From IMG/VR virus record IMGVR_UViG_3300031740_000003, positions 1 to 45,321 of that record: a stretch of DNA of 45,321 nucleotides; one strand, 5' to 3'. Positions 39,356 through 45,321 of the stretch are shown here, in pieces; positions within the stretch are counted from its first letter, which is position 1, and each line of letters begins with the position of its first letter. The notes under the pieces are model-generated. The model was given only the letters and a program-made list of their open reading frames with translations, made no database searches and was not told the origin of the DNA. This DNA is from a virus. A program made the translations under genes and the position numbers.

Positions 39356-41161
39356 TTAGTCAACTAGGTCTCCCCACGATTTCGTGGAGTATGCTCCGCC
39401 CCAGGTCAGGGGCACTGAGAACCGGCCTTCCGGCTGGTAGTTCAGGGCTTCTTCAATGATCGGCATCCACTCCTCTAGCATCTCGATCGGCATTTCAAGC
39501 AGGATCTCGTCATGCACCAGGAGGAGCATGTGAGCTTCTTCCGGCAGCATGGAGTCGATCAGGACGACCTTCTCCTTCAGGATCTCAGCTGCGTGGGACT
39601 GGATGACGTAGTTCGTCGCCGTGTAGTCCTTGTCGTCGTCGACTATCATCTTGCGGCCGAGAGGCGTCTTGACGTAGGCGACGCCTTCGATCCGCTTGCG
39701 GCTCTTGGCAAGTTGCATGAGCTCCTGCTGGAAGGCCTTGACCTCTGGGTAAAGCCTGTGGAAGTCATATAGGAACGCCGCCATTTCCGGCACCGTGATG
39801 CCGGCATTATGGGCAAGGGTCTCCTCACCGCCGCCGTAGATCAGGCCGTAAACAGTGGTCTTCGATGTCCCACGGCGTACGTCCTTCTTGTCGGTGATCG
39901 TCTCCCCGTAAACCTGGGAAGCGATCAGGCAGAAGAAGTCCTGCCCAGTCTCCTGGGCGTCGTTGAAGGCCTTGATCATTGCCGGCGAACCAGACAGGTG
40001 AGCCATCAAACGGGCTTCGATCTGGTCGGCGTCAAAGGAGACCAGGGCCATTCCGTCGGCAGGGATAACTGCCGACCTCACGGTCGTGTCCTTCTTTGGC
40101 AGGGTCTGGAGAGCAGGGTCGGTGATCGACATCCTTGCGGTCCTGGTTCCCATCGTCCAGAAGTTGGCATGCACTCGGTCGTTCTCGTCACGGTCCCTGA
40201 GGAATACCTCCAGGTACGTGCCGGTCAACCGCTCGACCTTACGGACGGCCAAGGTCGTCTCGGCGATCGGGTGGTTGACAGACTTCAGCACCTCCTTGTC
40301 CATGGACTCGGCCAGCCCCTTGGTCAGCTTCTTCATGTAGGGAATGCCGTTGTCTTTGAAGAACTTCAGCAGCTTCATCGGGGTGACGTGCGGGATACCG
40401 TACGTGTCGGCGATCCACTGCCCTGCCTCAGTGATGTAGTCCCGGAACACCTGGATCTTCTCTTCCAGGTAAGCCGGGTCAACGCGAATTCCACGATGTT
40501 CCATCTTGGCCACAACCCTGGTGACTCCCATCTCCAGGTCATACAGGGCGACGAGCTTCTCGTCTGCCATGACCTCCTCCAGGAGGTACTCAAGATAGTG
40601 GCTGGTCAGGACAGGATCCATTGCCGCGTAGATCCAATAGGCCGGCAGATTGGATGGGACTGTCGCCCAGGTCCACTTCTGCTTGGTCATGGCTTTACTC
40701 AGGTCATCCTGGCCAGCTGTCGCCTGTGGGTCGATGACCCTTGCCGCCCCGGTCTTCAGGCCCTTCGGCCTGAGAGGGTTGACCAGGTGGGCAAGGGTCA
40801 TCGAGTCGTGGGTCTTGTCCCAGGGCCACGAAAATTCCGGCATCTCATGAACGTACTGGCGGGCGTCAAACTTAGAGTTGTGAAGCCCCAAGTCCTCGTC
40901 CAGCTCCTCAAAGACCTGGTCGATCAGGCCTCCCCACTTGTCGTAGGGAACGGCCCAGCCATGCTTCTTGTCACCGAACTGCGCGAGCCTGATTCGGTCT
41001 GAATCAGGGCGCAGGCCCGTGGTCTCAGTATCGAAGCAGAGGATACCATCCCGAGGCCCACGGATCCAAGCCAAGAACTCGGCGACGTCTTCCATAGTCT
41101 CGACGAGGTGGAGGGACACACCATAGTCTTTCAAGTACCCGGATTCACCCCTCTTTTTCAT
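39356..41161 (-). CDS. DNA polymerase I (family A) with 3'-5' exonuclease
   Basis: The 601-aa frame starts at MKKRGESGYLKDYGVSLHLV, ATG 41161, after AAAGAGGAAATT; a TTG six codons upstream is possible. The exonuclease domain shows FDTETTGL (Asp about 44), LHNSKFDAR and an AAMDPVLT segment. The polymerase domain shows motif A SFDADQIEARLMAHLSG, motif B RRGTSKTTVYGLIYGG and motif C LLVHDEILLEM. There is no 5' nuclease domain, as usual in phage versions. The endonuclease VII gene overlaps its 5' end by 17 bases. Confidence 0.94.
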   Translation of the reverse strand: MKKRGESGYLKDYGVSLHLVETMEDVAEFLAWIRGPRDGILCFDTETTGLRPDSDRIRLAQFGDKKHGWAVPYDKWGGLIDQVFEELDEDLGLHNSKFDARQYVHEMPEFSWPWDKTHDSMTLAHLVNPLRPKGLKTGAARVIDPQATAGQDDLSKAMTKQKWTWATVPSNLPAYWIYAAMDPVLTSHYLEYLLEEVMADEKLVALYDLEMGVTRVVAKMEHRGIRVDPAYLEEKIQVFRDYITEAGQWIADTYGIPHVTPMKLLKFFKDNGIPYMKKLTKGLAESMDKEVLKSVNHPIAETTLAVRKVERLTGTYLEVFLRDRDENDRVHANFWTMGTRTARMSITDPALQTLPKKDTTVRSAVIPADGMALVSFDADQIEARLMAHLSGSPAMIKAFNDAQETGQDFFCLIASQVYGETITDKKDVRRGTSKTTVYGLIYGGGEETLAHNAGITVPEMAAFLYDFHRLYPEVKAFQQELMQLAKSRKRIEGVAYVKTPLGRKMIVDDDKDYTATNYVIQSHAAEILKEKVVLIDSMLPEEAHMLLLVHDEILLEMPIEMLEEWMPIIEEALNYQPEGRFSVPLTWGGAYSTKSWGDLVD

Positions 41162-41606
41162 AATTTCCTCTTTCGTCAAGGTAGGCTAGAGCTGCCTTCA
41201 GGTTGGATGGGCTGTCTCTAAACAGCCCTAATGCTTGGTTGCAACGACTACACAGGAAACCTCTTATCTCACCTGTGTCGTGGTTATGATCTACGTGCAA
41301 AGGCCTGGTCTCATTTGGATTTTTACAAATACCGCATAGATCTCCATGCTCAGCCTTCAGCTTGTCAAATTCTTCAATGGTCAATCCATATAGGTTTGCC
41401 ACTTGCCTTACCCTGGCGCAGTCCCTGCAGTAGCCAGATCCAGCTTTCACCTGGCTTGCCGTGAAATTGATTTTCAGGATGTGGCTCTGATGGCCTACAC
41501 ACCACATGAACGTTTCACGGCACTTATCGCAAGGACTGCGCCCCATGCCTCGGCTGGGGGTATAAGGTTCTCTACATAAGATGCATGTCTTCATAGAATT
41601 CATCAT
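41145..41606 (-). CDS. Endonuclease VII-like nuclease, AT-rich
   Basis: The 153-aa protein has several CxxC pairs (CILC, CDKC, CRDC, CGIC) and the Endonuclease_7 signature PLHVDHNHDTGEIRGFLCSRCNQALGLF, an HNH-type beta-beta-alpha-metal site. T4 endonuclease VII resolves branched DNA; many free-standing relatives behave like homing nucleases. G+C is about 44% over 41221-41400 (79 of 180 by my count), well below its neighbours, and its end intrudes into the polymerase gene. Recent insertion is likely. The start is uncertain (ATGATG at 41606/41603, weak ribosome binding site). Confidence 0.87.
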   Translation of the reverse strand: MMNSMKTCILCREPYTPSRGMGRSPCDKCRETFMWCVGHQSHILKINFTASQVKAGSGYCRDCARVRQVANLYGLTIEEFDKLKAEHGDLCGICKNPNETRPLHVDHNHDTGEIRGFLCSRCNQALGLFRDSPSNLKAALAYLDERGNYEKEG

Positions 41607-41624
41607 ATACCGTAGAGACTACCT

Positions 41625-42092
41625 TTAGGCCCACATCTCCTCGACCCTGACACCGCACTGCAGAAGGAACTCGGCGCCAACCAGCTTGCGGCCCTCCTCG
41701 GTACCGGTAGGAACTATCACCCGCATGATCCCAGAGTTAGCGATCGCCTTGGCGCAGGCCATGCAAGGCAGCTTGGTGATGTACATGGTCCCTCCCTTTC
41801 GGCGAGCCTGGTCTGAGTATAGCAGGGCGTTCATCTCGGCATGGTTCGAAGGGCAATCCGTATAGCCTGGATCCTTTGCCATCGGGAGCTTCAGCCGGCG
41901 ATCGCAAAACATCGCGCAGCTTTGCTCGTCATCCCCCCGGCATGAGTAGCCGGCTGGAGGGCCATTGTAGCCAGTGGCCTGGATCCTGCCGTCGGCTCCG
42001 ATGATGACCGCGCCGACCTGGATATCGCACTTGGACCTGGTCGCGATCACTTTGGCCACCTCCATCCAGGTCTTGTCTTCTGTCCGTCTCAT
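41625..42092 (-). CDS. Deoxycytidylate (dCMP) deaminase
   Basis: The 155-aa protein (from MRRTEDKTWMEVAKVIATRS, ATGA overlap; an ATG at 42107 is also possible) has CPSNHAEMNALL and LPCMACAKAIANSGI, giving the His, catalytic Glu and two Cys zinc ligands of dCMP deaminases. An upstream CRGDDEQSCAMFC cluster may hold a second zinc, as in T4 Cd. It converts dCMP to dUMP for thymidylate synthesis. Partner enzymes in the window: dUTPase-like 33196, thymidylate-synthase homologue 4458, kinase at the junction. Confidence 0.92.
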   Translation of the reverse strand: MRRTEDKTWMEVAKVIATRSKCDIQVGAVIIGADGRIQATGYNGPPAGYSCRGDDEQSCAMFCDRRLKLPMAKDPGYTDCPSNHAEMNALLYSDQARRKGGTMYITKLPCMACAKAIANSGIMRVIVPTGTEEGRKLVGAEFLLQCGVRVEEMWA

Positions 42093-42235
42093 AGCTTCTG
42101 AACCCATCCTTTCCTGACTCCGCAGTCCTCGCAGACGATGCTGTGAATTACAAGGTTACCACTCATCTGGGGCATCGATTCCTCAAACCGGTGAACCCCA
42201 GTGAAGCACCTCCACTTTGCCCGAAGTCTATTCAT
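42089..42235 (-). CDS. Small zinc-ribbon-like protein, 48 aa
   Basis: It begins MNRLRAKWRCFTGVHRFEES and ends RKGWVQKL. Cys10, His15 and the CEDCG pair (35-38) could bind a metal. The longer frame upstream is a shadow of the coiled-coil gene. Its start overlaps that gene's end by 8 bases and its stop overlaps the deaminase start. Confidence 0.65.
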   Translation of the reverse strand: MNRLRAKWRCFTGVHRFEESMPQMSGNLVIHSIVCEDCGVRKGWVQKL

Positions 42236-42650
42236 CAAGGGGAGCCACCACCAGCAAGGTGCCTCGCACAGACCCGCCGTGCTGAGTCCACTTGATGAAC
42301 GGGGAAATGGAGTCGGCGAGGCCGGCCTTGATGGTCTCCTGGACCATTTCCATCTCCGACGGGAAGTCACTGTACAAGCCCTGCGTGTAGCCAAGCTTGA
42401 CGGTCTTAGCCGGCATGAGTTCGCCGACTTGGATGGTCTCGGCCGCCTGCCTGGCAAGGTTAAGATCTCGCCTTAGGACTTCTGCCTCGTCCTTGAGCCG
42501 GCTGTTCTCGGTGAAGAGCGAGAAGTTGTGGTTCTTCAGCTTGTCACGCTGGCTGGTGAAGACCCGCTCGCGCTGGTTCTCGGCGAAGATGAAGACTGGG
42601 ACTATGACGATCAGGGTCCCGATGATTCCGATCAAAAGTTCTGCTGACAT
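42228..42650 (-). CDS. Single-TM coiled-coil protein, 140 aa
   Basis: Residues 4-23 (ELLIGIIGTLIVIVPVFIFA) form an N-terminal membrane helix; residues 25-75 are charged and heptad-like (RDKLKNHNFSLFTENSRLKD). The C-terminal part is mixed. Probably a membrane-tethered early protein of unknown role. Confidence 0.72.
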   Translation of the reverse strand: MSAELLIGIIGTLIVIVPVFIFAENQRERVFTSQRDKLKNHNFSLFTENSRLKDEAEVLRRDLNLARQAAETIQVGELMPAKTVKLGYTQGLYSDFPSEMEMVQETIKAGLADSISPFIKWTQHGGSVRGTLLVVAPLDE

Positions 42651-42653
42651 GGC

Positions 42654-42920
42654 CTAGGCCTCTTTCCTGGTTGATGGGGTGGCGATGAGGACCTTGGTGA
42701 CCCTCTTAGAGATCCTTTGCCAGTTGTAGGCGAAGATCTCGGCGACCTCGAAGACGGTCACGGTGACTCCGCGCTCGTCTGCGAGCTCCTGTGCCCGGTC
42801 TGAAAATTCGGGTAGCTGACCCAAGACCTCAGTCGTTGAGTCGAACAGCTCACCGTTCGGCCCCCGGAAGAATGCCTCCAGGGTGTAGTGAGCCCGCTTG
42901 TCGAGGATGAAGACGGTCAT
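42654..42920 (-). CDS. Hypothetical protein, 88 aa
   Basis: It begins MTVFILDKRAHYTLEAFFRG, overlaps the upstream stop (ATGA) and precedes the membrane protein by 3 bases. It looks like a small alpha/beta domain with a basic C-terminus. No family recognised. Confidence 0.72.
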   Translation of the reverse strand: MTVFILDKRAHYTLEAFFRGPNGELFDSTTEVLGQLPEFSDRAQELADERGVTVTVFEVAEIFAYNWQRISKRVTKVLIATPSTRKEA

Positions 42921-43258
42921 GACTGTTCTCCTTCAAATTCAGTAATGGTGACATATAGCTGGAACCGCTCAGGGAGGTCGTCGAGGGTGAGCTTGTTCAG
43001 CCCGCCGAAGGTCTGAGATCCCCGGTTGGTCGCATGAGGCGAGCCATCCTTCTTCAGGATCGCCCCGCTGAGCTCAATGCTGAAAGAGCTCTCCTTCTTG
43101 ACCCCGTTGTTCCATTCCTGGTGGATCACTCGAAGACGGTCAGGGATGAAGACCGAGCCGGCTGCGCGGTATTCAGCCCGCATCCGAACGTTCTGGTGGT
43201 CAGCCTCTTCCAGGACGTAGACGGTCTTGCTAGTGGTCATCGTGGTTGACAGCTTCAT
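42917..43258 (-). CDS. Hypothetical protein, 113 aa
   Basis: Start MKLSTTMTTSKTVYVLEEAD is chosen for its ATGA overlap with the upstream gene. The protein is beta-rich (SVFIPDRLRVIHQEW, SSFSIELSGAILKKDG, RFQLYVTITEF) and may be a small barrel. Unassigned. Confidence 0.72.
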   Translation of the reverse strand: MKLSTTMTTSKTVYVLEEADHQNVRMRAEYRAAGSVFIPDRLRVIHQEWNNGVKKESSFSIELSGAILKKDGSPHATNRGSQTFGGLNKLTLDDLPERFQLYVTITEFEGEQS

Positions 43259-43656
43259 GACTCTTCTCCTTCTATGTGGCAAAGGCACTTGCAGCCCTTG
43301 GTTCCGACCTGGGTCGCGCAGGTGGCATGACCATGGTCGTCAATCCCCGGCCACTGGCAGAAGCCAGACACCGAGAAGAACCCCTCAGACGGGAACGGCT
43401 TGGACACCGAGGCCGCTAGCTTGGCCAGGTCCTCGGCTGGCAGGATATCTTCAGCCTTGACCTGCTTCTTGTTCTTGTCCGGAAGCCCCTGGAGGAACTC
43501 GCCGACTGCCTTCCAGAACTCTGGCTTGGAAGCATAAGCCTCAGGCGGAAAGGTCTCCAAGAGGTCTCCATCCGAGGACTGAACGACACGATCGTCCTGG
43601 AAATCTACGCCCTTGCGGGCTGCCAGCTTCTCGACGGCTCTGCGTGAATATTCCAT
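43255..43656 (-). CDS. Hypothetical protein with C-terminal Cys/His cluster, 133 aa
   Basis: Start MEYSRRAVEKLAARKGVDFQ follows AAGGAGACCACA. The final 35 residues contain CQWPGIDDHGHATCATQVG and KGCKCLCH, enough Cys and His for one or two zinc sites. The N-terminal part is helical. No family recognised. Confidence 0.74.
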   Translation of the reverse strand: MEYSRRAVEKLAARKGVDFQDDRVVQSSDGDLLETFPPEAYASKPEFWKAVGEFLQGLPDKNKKQVKAEDILPAEDLAKLAASVSKPFPSEGFFSVSGFCQWPGIDDHGHATCATQVGTKGCKCLCHIEGEES

Positions 43657-43730
43657 TGTGGTCTCCTTGCGGTACGATTGGTTTATCACCTCCACTTGGA
43701 TTGGTCTCCGGAGGTTGGTTGGTAGGTTGA

Positions 43731-43766
43731 GGCTCCCAGATTCGCTCCTGGGAGCCTCCCTTTTTT
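43731..43766 (+). terminator. Terminator-like hairpin oriented against the surrounding genes
   Basis: GGCTCCCAG pairs with CTGGGAGCC and is followed on the plus strand by TCCCTTTTTT, an intrinsic terminator for rightward transcription, yet all neighbouring genes are leftward. On the minus strand no U-run follows. It could stop antisense transcripts. Confidence 0.65.
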
Positions 43767-43923
43767 ACTTGAACTTCAGGGCTTCTTCGTAGTCCAGGGT
43801 CAGGTACTTCAGACCCTTCCGGAAGTAGAGCTTGCCAGTTGACTTGCCGGTGCCGCGGTACTCCCACTTCTCCCCGTGGACTGAGATCATGTCGCCCTTC
43901 TGAAAACGGTACTGACCGTTCAT
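43765..43923 (-). CDS. Hypothetical protein, 52 aa
   Basis: Start MNGQYRFQKGDMISVHGEKW follows CGGGAGGTAGTC. Probably a small SH3-like beta domain (FQKGDMISVHGEKWEYRGTG). Two bases separate it from the upstream stop. Function unknown. Confidence 0.7.
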   Translation of the reverse strand: MNGQYRFQKGDMISVHGEKWEYRGTGKSTGKLYFRKGLKYLTLDYEEALKFK

Positions 43924-43925
43924 GA

Positions 43926-44075
43926 CTACCTCCCGATGAAATCTTCTATGTAGGTTTCCAGCATGACGGCTGTCCACCCGCGAGCATAAAGCTCAGCGCG
44001 GGACTTGCCGGCACCAGTATGGCCTCTGAGGATGATCTTCAGGAGCTGTTCATCGCTCCGTTCGTTGGCTTCCAT
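43926..44075 (-). CDS. Hypothetical protein, 49 aa
   Basis: It begins MEANERSDEQLLKIILRGHT and ends LETYIEDFIGR. GHTGAGKS resembles a P-loop but the protein is far too short for an NTPase; LKIILRGHTGAGKSRAELYA more likely forms a helix-turn-helix-like pair. It sits in the tightly packed small-gene run (10 bp after its neighbour's stop). Confidence 0.6.
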   Translation of the reverse strand: MEANERSDEQLLKIILRGHTGAGKSRAELYARGWTAVMLETYIEDFIGR

Positions 44076-44085
44076 GACACTGCCT

Positions 44086-44271
44086 TTACCACTTGCACTT
44101 CTGAGATGCTTCGTCGACGACCAAGATGGCCGTCACAACGTCCAGGGAATACCCCCAGCCGACTCCCAACCGCTGTGCAGCTTCCTGCAGGCGGAGGTGA
44201 ACGAGAAGCTCCGGCATCTTGACCTCTTTCGCGGTCTGGATGACGAGCTCTGTAACTTTGATGGTGTCCAT
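44086..44271 (-). CDS. Hypothetical protein, 61 aa
   Basis: It begins MDTIKVTELVIQTAKEVKMP after AGGAGACCATC. Mostly helical, no recognised motif. Confidence 0.7.
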   Translation of the reverse strand: MDTIKVTELVIQTAKEVKMPELLVHLRLQEAAQRLGVGWGYSLDVVTAILVVDEASQKCKW

Positions 44272-44280
44272 GATGGTCTC

Positions 44281-44577
44281 CTAAAGGGCCATTACTGCGG
44301 CGATGGTTTCTTCGAGGGTAAGCTCTTGGACGATGACTGCCCCACCCTCCATGGTGGACGTGAGGATCGGAAGGTAACCTCCGCACTCAAGGGTGATGGT
44401 GTTCCTACGTCCGTCAGGGCGAACCGTGTTGGACTGGAAGCTGACCAAGTACCGACGAGACCGGGGGGACACCCGGACGATCTTGTAGATCGTCGAGGTG
44501 CCTTCGTTCCACTGGCGGACCATGCCGACCTTGAGGTCCTTGACCTCAACGTCGGTGATCGGAGGATACTTGCTCAT
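44281..44577 (-). CDS. Hypothetical protein, 98 aa
   Basis: It begins MSKYPPITDVEVKDLKVGMV and overlaps the upstream stop by one base (TAATG). Beta-rich N-terminal two thirds (VGMVRQWNEGTSTIYKIVRV, RYLVSFQSNTV), possibly an SH3/KOW-like barrel, then a helix. Second gene of the 44760 cassette. Confidence 0.72.
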   Translation of the reverse strand: MSKYPPITDVEVKDLKVGMVRQWNEGTSTIYKIVRVSPRSRRYLVSFQSNTVRPDGRRNTITLECGGYLPILTSTMEGGAVIVQELTLEETIAAVMAL

Positions 44578-44738
44578 TACAGTGCCCTCTCAATGCGGTG
44601 GAGGTTGAAGGTCTCGTAGCCGGCGGCTTCGATCTCGTCGCGGACACCCTGGTGGGAATCCGTGGTGACTGCGATCTGGCGGATGAGGCCGGTCTCGTTG
44701 TCCCGGAAGGTGGCCCAGAATGCTGGCTTGGTGCTCAT
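44577..44738 (-). CDS. Hypothetical protein, 53 aa
   Basis: Start MSTKPAFWATFRDNETGLIR follows AAAGGAGCGAAGACC; an upstream in-frame ATG lies inside the element. A small alpha/beta protein, unassigned. First gene after the cassette element. Confidence 0.7.
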   Translation of the reverse strand: MSTKPAFWATFRDNETGLIRQIAVTTDSHQGVRDEIEAAGYETFNLHRIERAL

Positions 44739-44759
44739 GGTCTTCGCTCCTTTGAACTG

Positions 44760-44777
44760 GTTGATATCTATATAGTA
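44760..44777 (-). promoter_or_regulatory. Cassette element TACTATATAGATATCAAC
   Basis: Perfect minus-strand copy preceded by TGC, 21 bp before the ATG at 44738, and directly downstream of a hairpin (44783-44807). It lies about 14 kb from the accessory block, showing the element is genome-wide. Confidence 0.75.
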
Positions 44778-44782
44778 GCACG

Positions 44783-44807
44783 AAAGGGGGCCCATGGGAC
44801 CCCCTTT
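44783..44807. terminator. Terminator before the 44760 element
   Basis: AAAGGGGG pairs with CCCCCTTT; the inner CCCATGGG extends the stem. It follows the stop of the 52-aa membrane protein by 4 bases, then gives way to the element. Confidence 0.75.
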
Positions 44808-44811
44808 GGCG

Positions 44812-44970
44812 CTATTTCTTATGTGACTTTACCAGGAGCCTGGAGACGAATCCGACGACCGGAAGGACCAGCAAGCCGGCACCGGCTAGCATGATGCTCA
44901 GCCAGGCCTGGAAGGCTGCTGACTGGTCGTCGAGTCCAATGAAGTACTCTTCTGCCTCTTCGTCATTCAT
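44812..44970 (-). CDS. Small membrane protein, 52 aa
   Basis: It begins MNDEEAEEYFIGLDDQSAAF and ends RLLVKSHKK. An acidic N-terminus precedes one hydrophobic helix (about 22-45) and a basic tail, so N-out/C-in topology is likely. Its ATG overlaps the kinase stop (ATGAATGA). Function unknown; small membrane proteins of this kind are common in phage early regions. Confidence 0.72.
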   Translation of the reverse strand: MNDEEAEEYFIGLDDQSAAFQAWLSIMLAGAGLLVLPVVGFVSRLLVKSHKK

Positions 44971-45321
44971 CGGAGAAGTCCAGGTACTTCCAGCCGTACT
45001 CGGACAGGGTCATGATCGCGGCACGGTACTCGTTGACGATTTCCTGGAACTTGTCGATGGGCACGAAGTGCTCACCTTCAGGTCGATTGTAAGCCCGCTC
45101 GATCAGCTGCTCGTTCGAGGCGTCCAGAACGATGGCGGTGATCTTTAGGTTCGGGTCGACGTTGAAGTTGATGAACCTGTTCCACATGGCCCATTCCCAG
45201 CCGTAGCCGATGGCATGGCCCCTGAGGATAGCCCCGTAAACGGCTTCGCTCATCGGGCTGCGATCCATGATCACGACGTCGTGGGTGTCCAGGGCCTCGA
45301 TGGCCGGCATGAACATCGGGA
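44963..45321 (-). CDS. Deoxynucleoside monophosphate kinase, C-terminal part (continues from position 1)
   Basis: This is the 3' part of the kinase whose start is at 272. The window cuts the gene twice: 45195-45321 repeats 1-127, so the joined gene is 272-1 then 45194-44963, 167 aa. Visible here are MDRSPMSEAVYGAILRGHAI, a substrate/lid region, and VLDASNEQLIERAYNRPEGE, similar to the Arg-containing lid of thymidylate kinases. The stop overlaps the start of the 52-aa membrane protein. Confidence 0.85.
   Translation of the reverse strand, partial: PMFMPAIEALDTHDVVIMDRSPMSEAVYGAILRGHAIGYGWEWAMWNRFINFNVDPNLKITAIVLDASNEQLIERAYNRPEGEHFVPIDKFQEIVNEYRAAIMTLSEYGWKYLDFSDE
45195..45321. repeat. Terminal overlap, right copy
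   Basis: Identical to 1-127. Counting this once gives a 45,194-bp circular map. Confidence 0.95.

Noticed and set aside
39809-41002. 397-codon open frame on the plus strand
   Set aside because: Antisense shadow of the DNA polymerase gene, whose motifs A, B and C are all intact on the minus strand.
43926-44075. GHTGAGKS as a P-loop NTPase
   Set aside because: The protein has only 49 residues, with no Walker B or room for the fold; the match is probably chance.
1-45321. Lysogeny module (integrase, attP, CI-like repressor)
   Set aside because: No tyrosine or serine recombinase motif and no helix-turn-helix repressor was found on either strand; the only clear small regulator is the RHH protein.

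Overview
This window looks like one complete, circularly assembled genome of a tailed, siphovirus-type bacteriophage. The first and last 127 bases are identical (1-127 = 45195-45321), so the unique length is 45,194 bp, and one gene (a deoxynucleoside monophosphate kinase) runs across the junction. The high G+C, the frequent GTG/TTG starts, the HK97-type head genes, the frameshifted tail chaperones, the M23 domain in the tape measure and the many tiny early genes point to a phage of a high-G+C actinobacterium. An Arthrobacter- or Microbacterium-like host is a guess from style only. I see no integrase, excisionase or CI-like repressor, so a strictly lytic phage is the simplest reading.

Layout. 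(1) 4101 leftward through the junction to 30908 is one long minus-strand early/middle region. 1-4101 and 38.2-45.2 kb hold many small genes, one tRNA-like gene and the kinase. 30.9-41.6 kb holds the replication and recombination set: PrimPol-helicase, dUTPase/dCTPase-type NTP pyrophosphatase, OB-fold SSB-like protein, Sak4-type ATPase, Cas4-like nuclease, SNF2 helicase, RuvC-like resolvase, DNA polymerase I and endonuclease VII. A dCMP deaminase follows at 41.6-42.1 kb. (2) 4102-4457 is an AT-rich divergent control region. (3) 4458-6898 is a plus-strand operon headed by a thymidylate-synthase-family enzyme. (4) 7060-26142 is the plus-strand late operon: terminase, portal, protease, capsid, connectors, tail tube, chaperones, tape measure, tail tip and adhesins, lysis. 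(5) 26189-30858 is an accessory block of small orphan genes on both strands, cut into short cassettes by hairpins.

Two things stand out. First, the thymidylate-synthase homologue has Asp (residue 192) where dUMP-specific enzymes have the uracil-selecting Asn, and Pro (159) after the catalytic Cys where most have His. With the dUTPase/dCTPase-like enzyme, dCMP deaminase and dNMP kinase this could be a T4-like cytosine-modification route rather than plain dTMP synthesis. Second, a near-invariant element, TACTATATAGATATCAAC, stands 25-60 bp before the start codon of isolated small-gene cassettes, usually just behind a hairpin terminator. Its core CTATATA(A/G) recurs in the late operon, including inside coding sequence where it forces CTA or ATA codons. 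A small ribbon-helix-helix protein (27386-27553), encoded beside two copies, is a candidate partner. No shared -35 box is visible, so this may be a phage-specific promoter/operator network.
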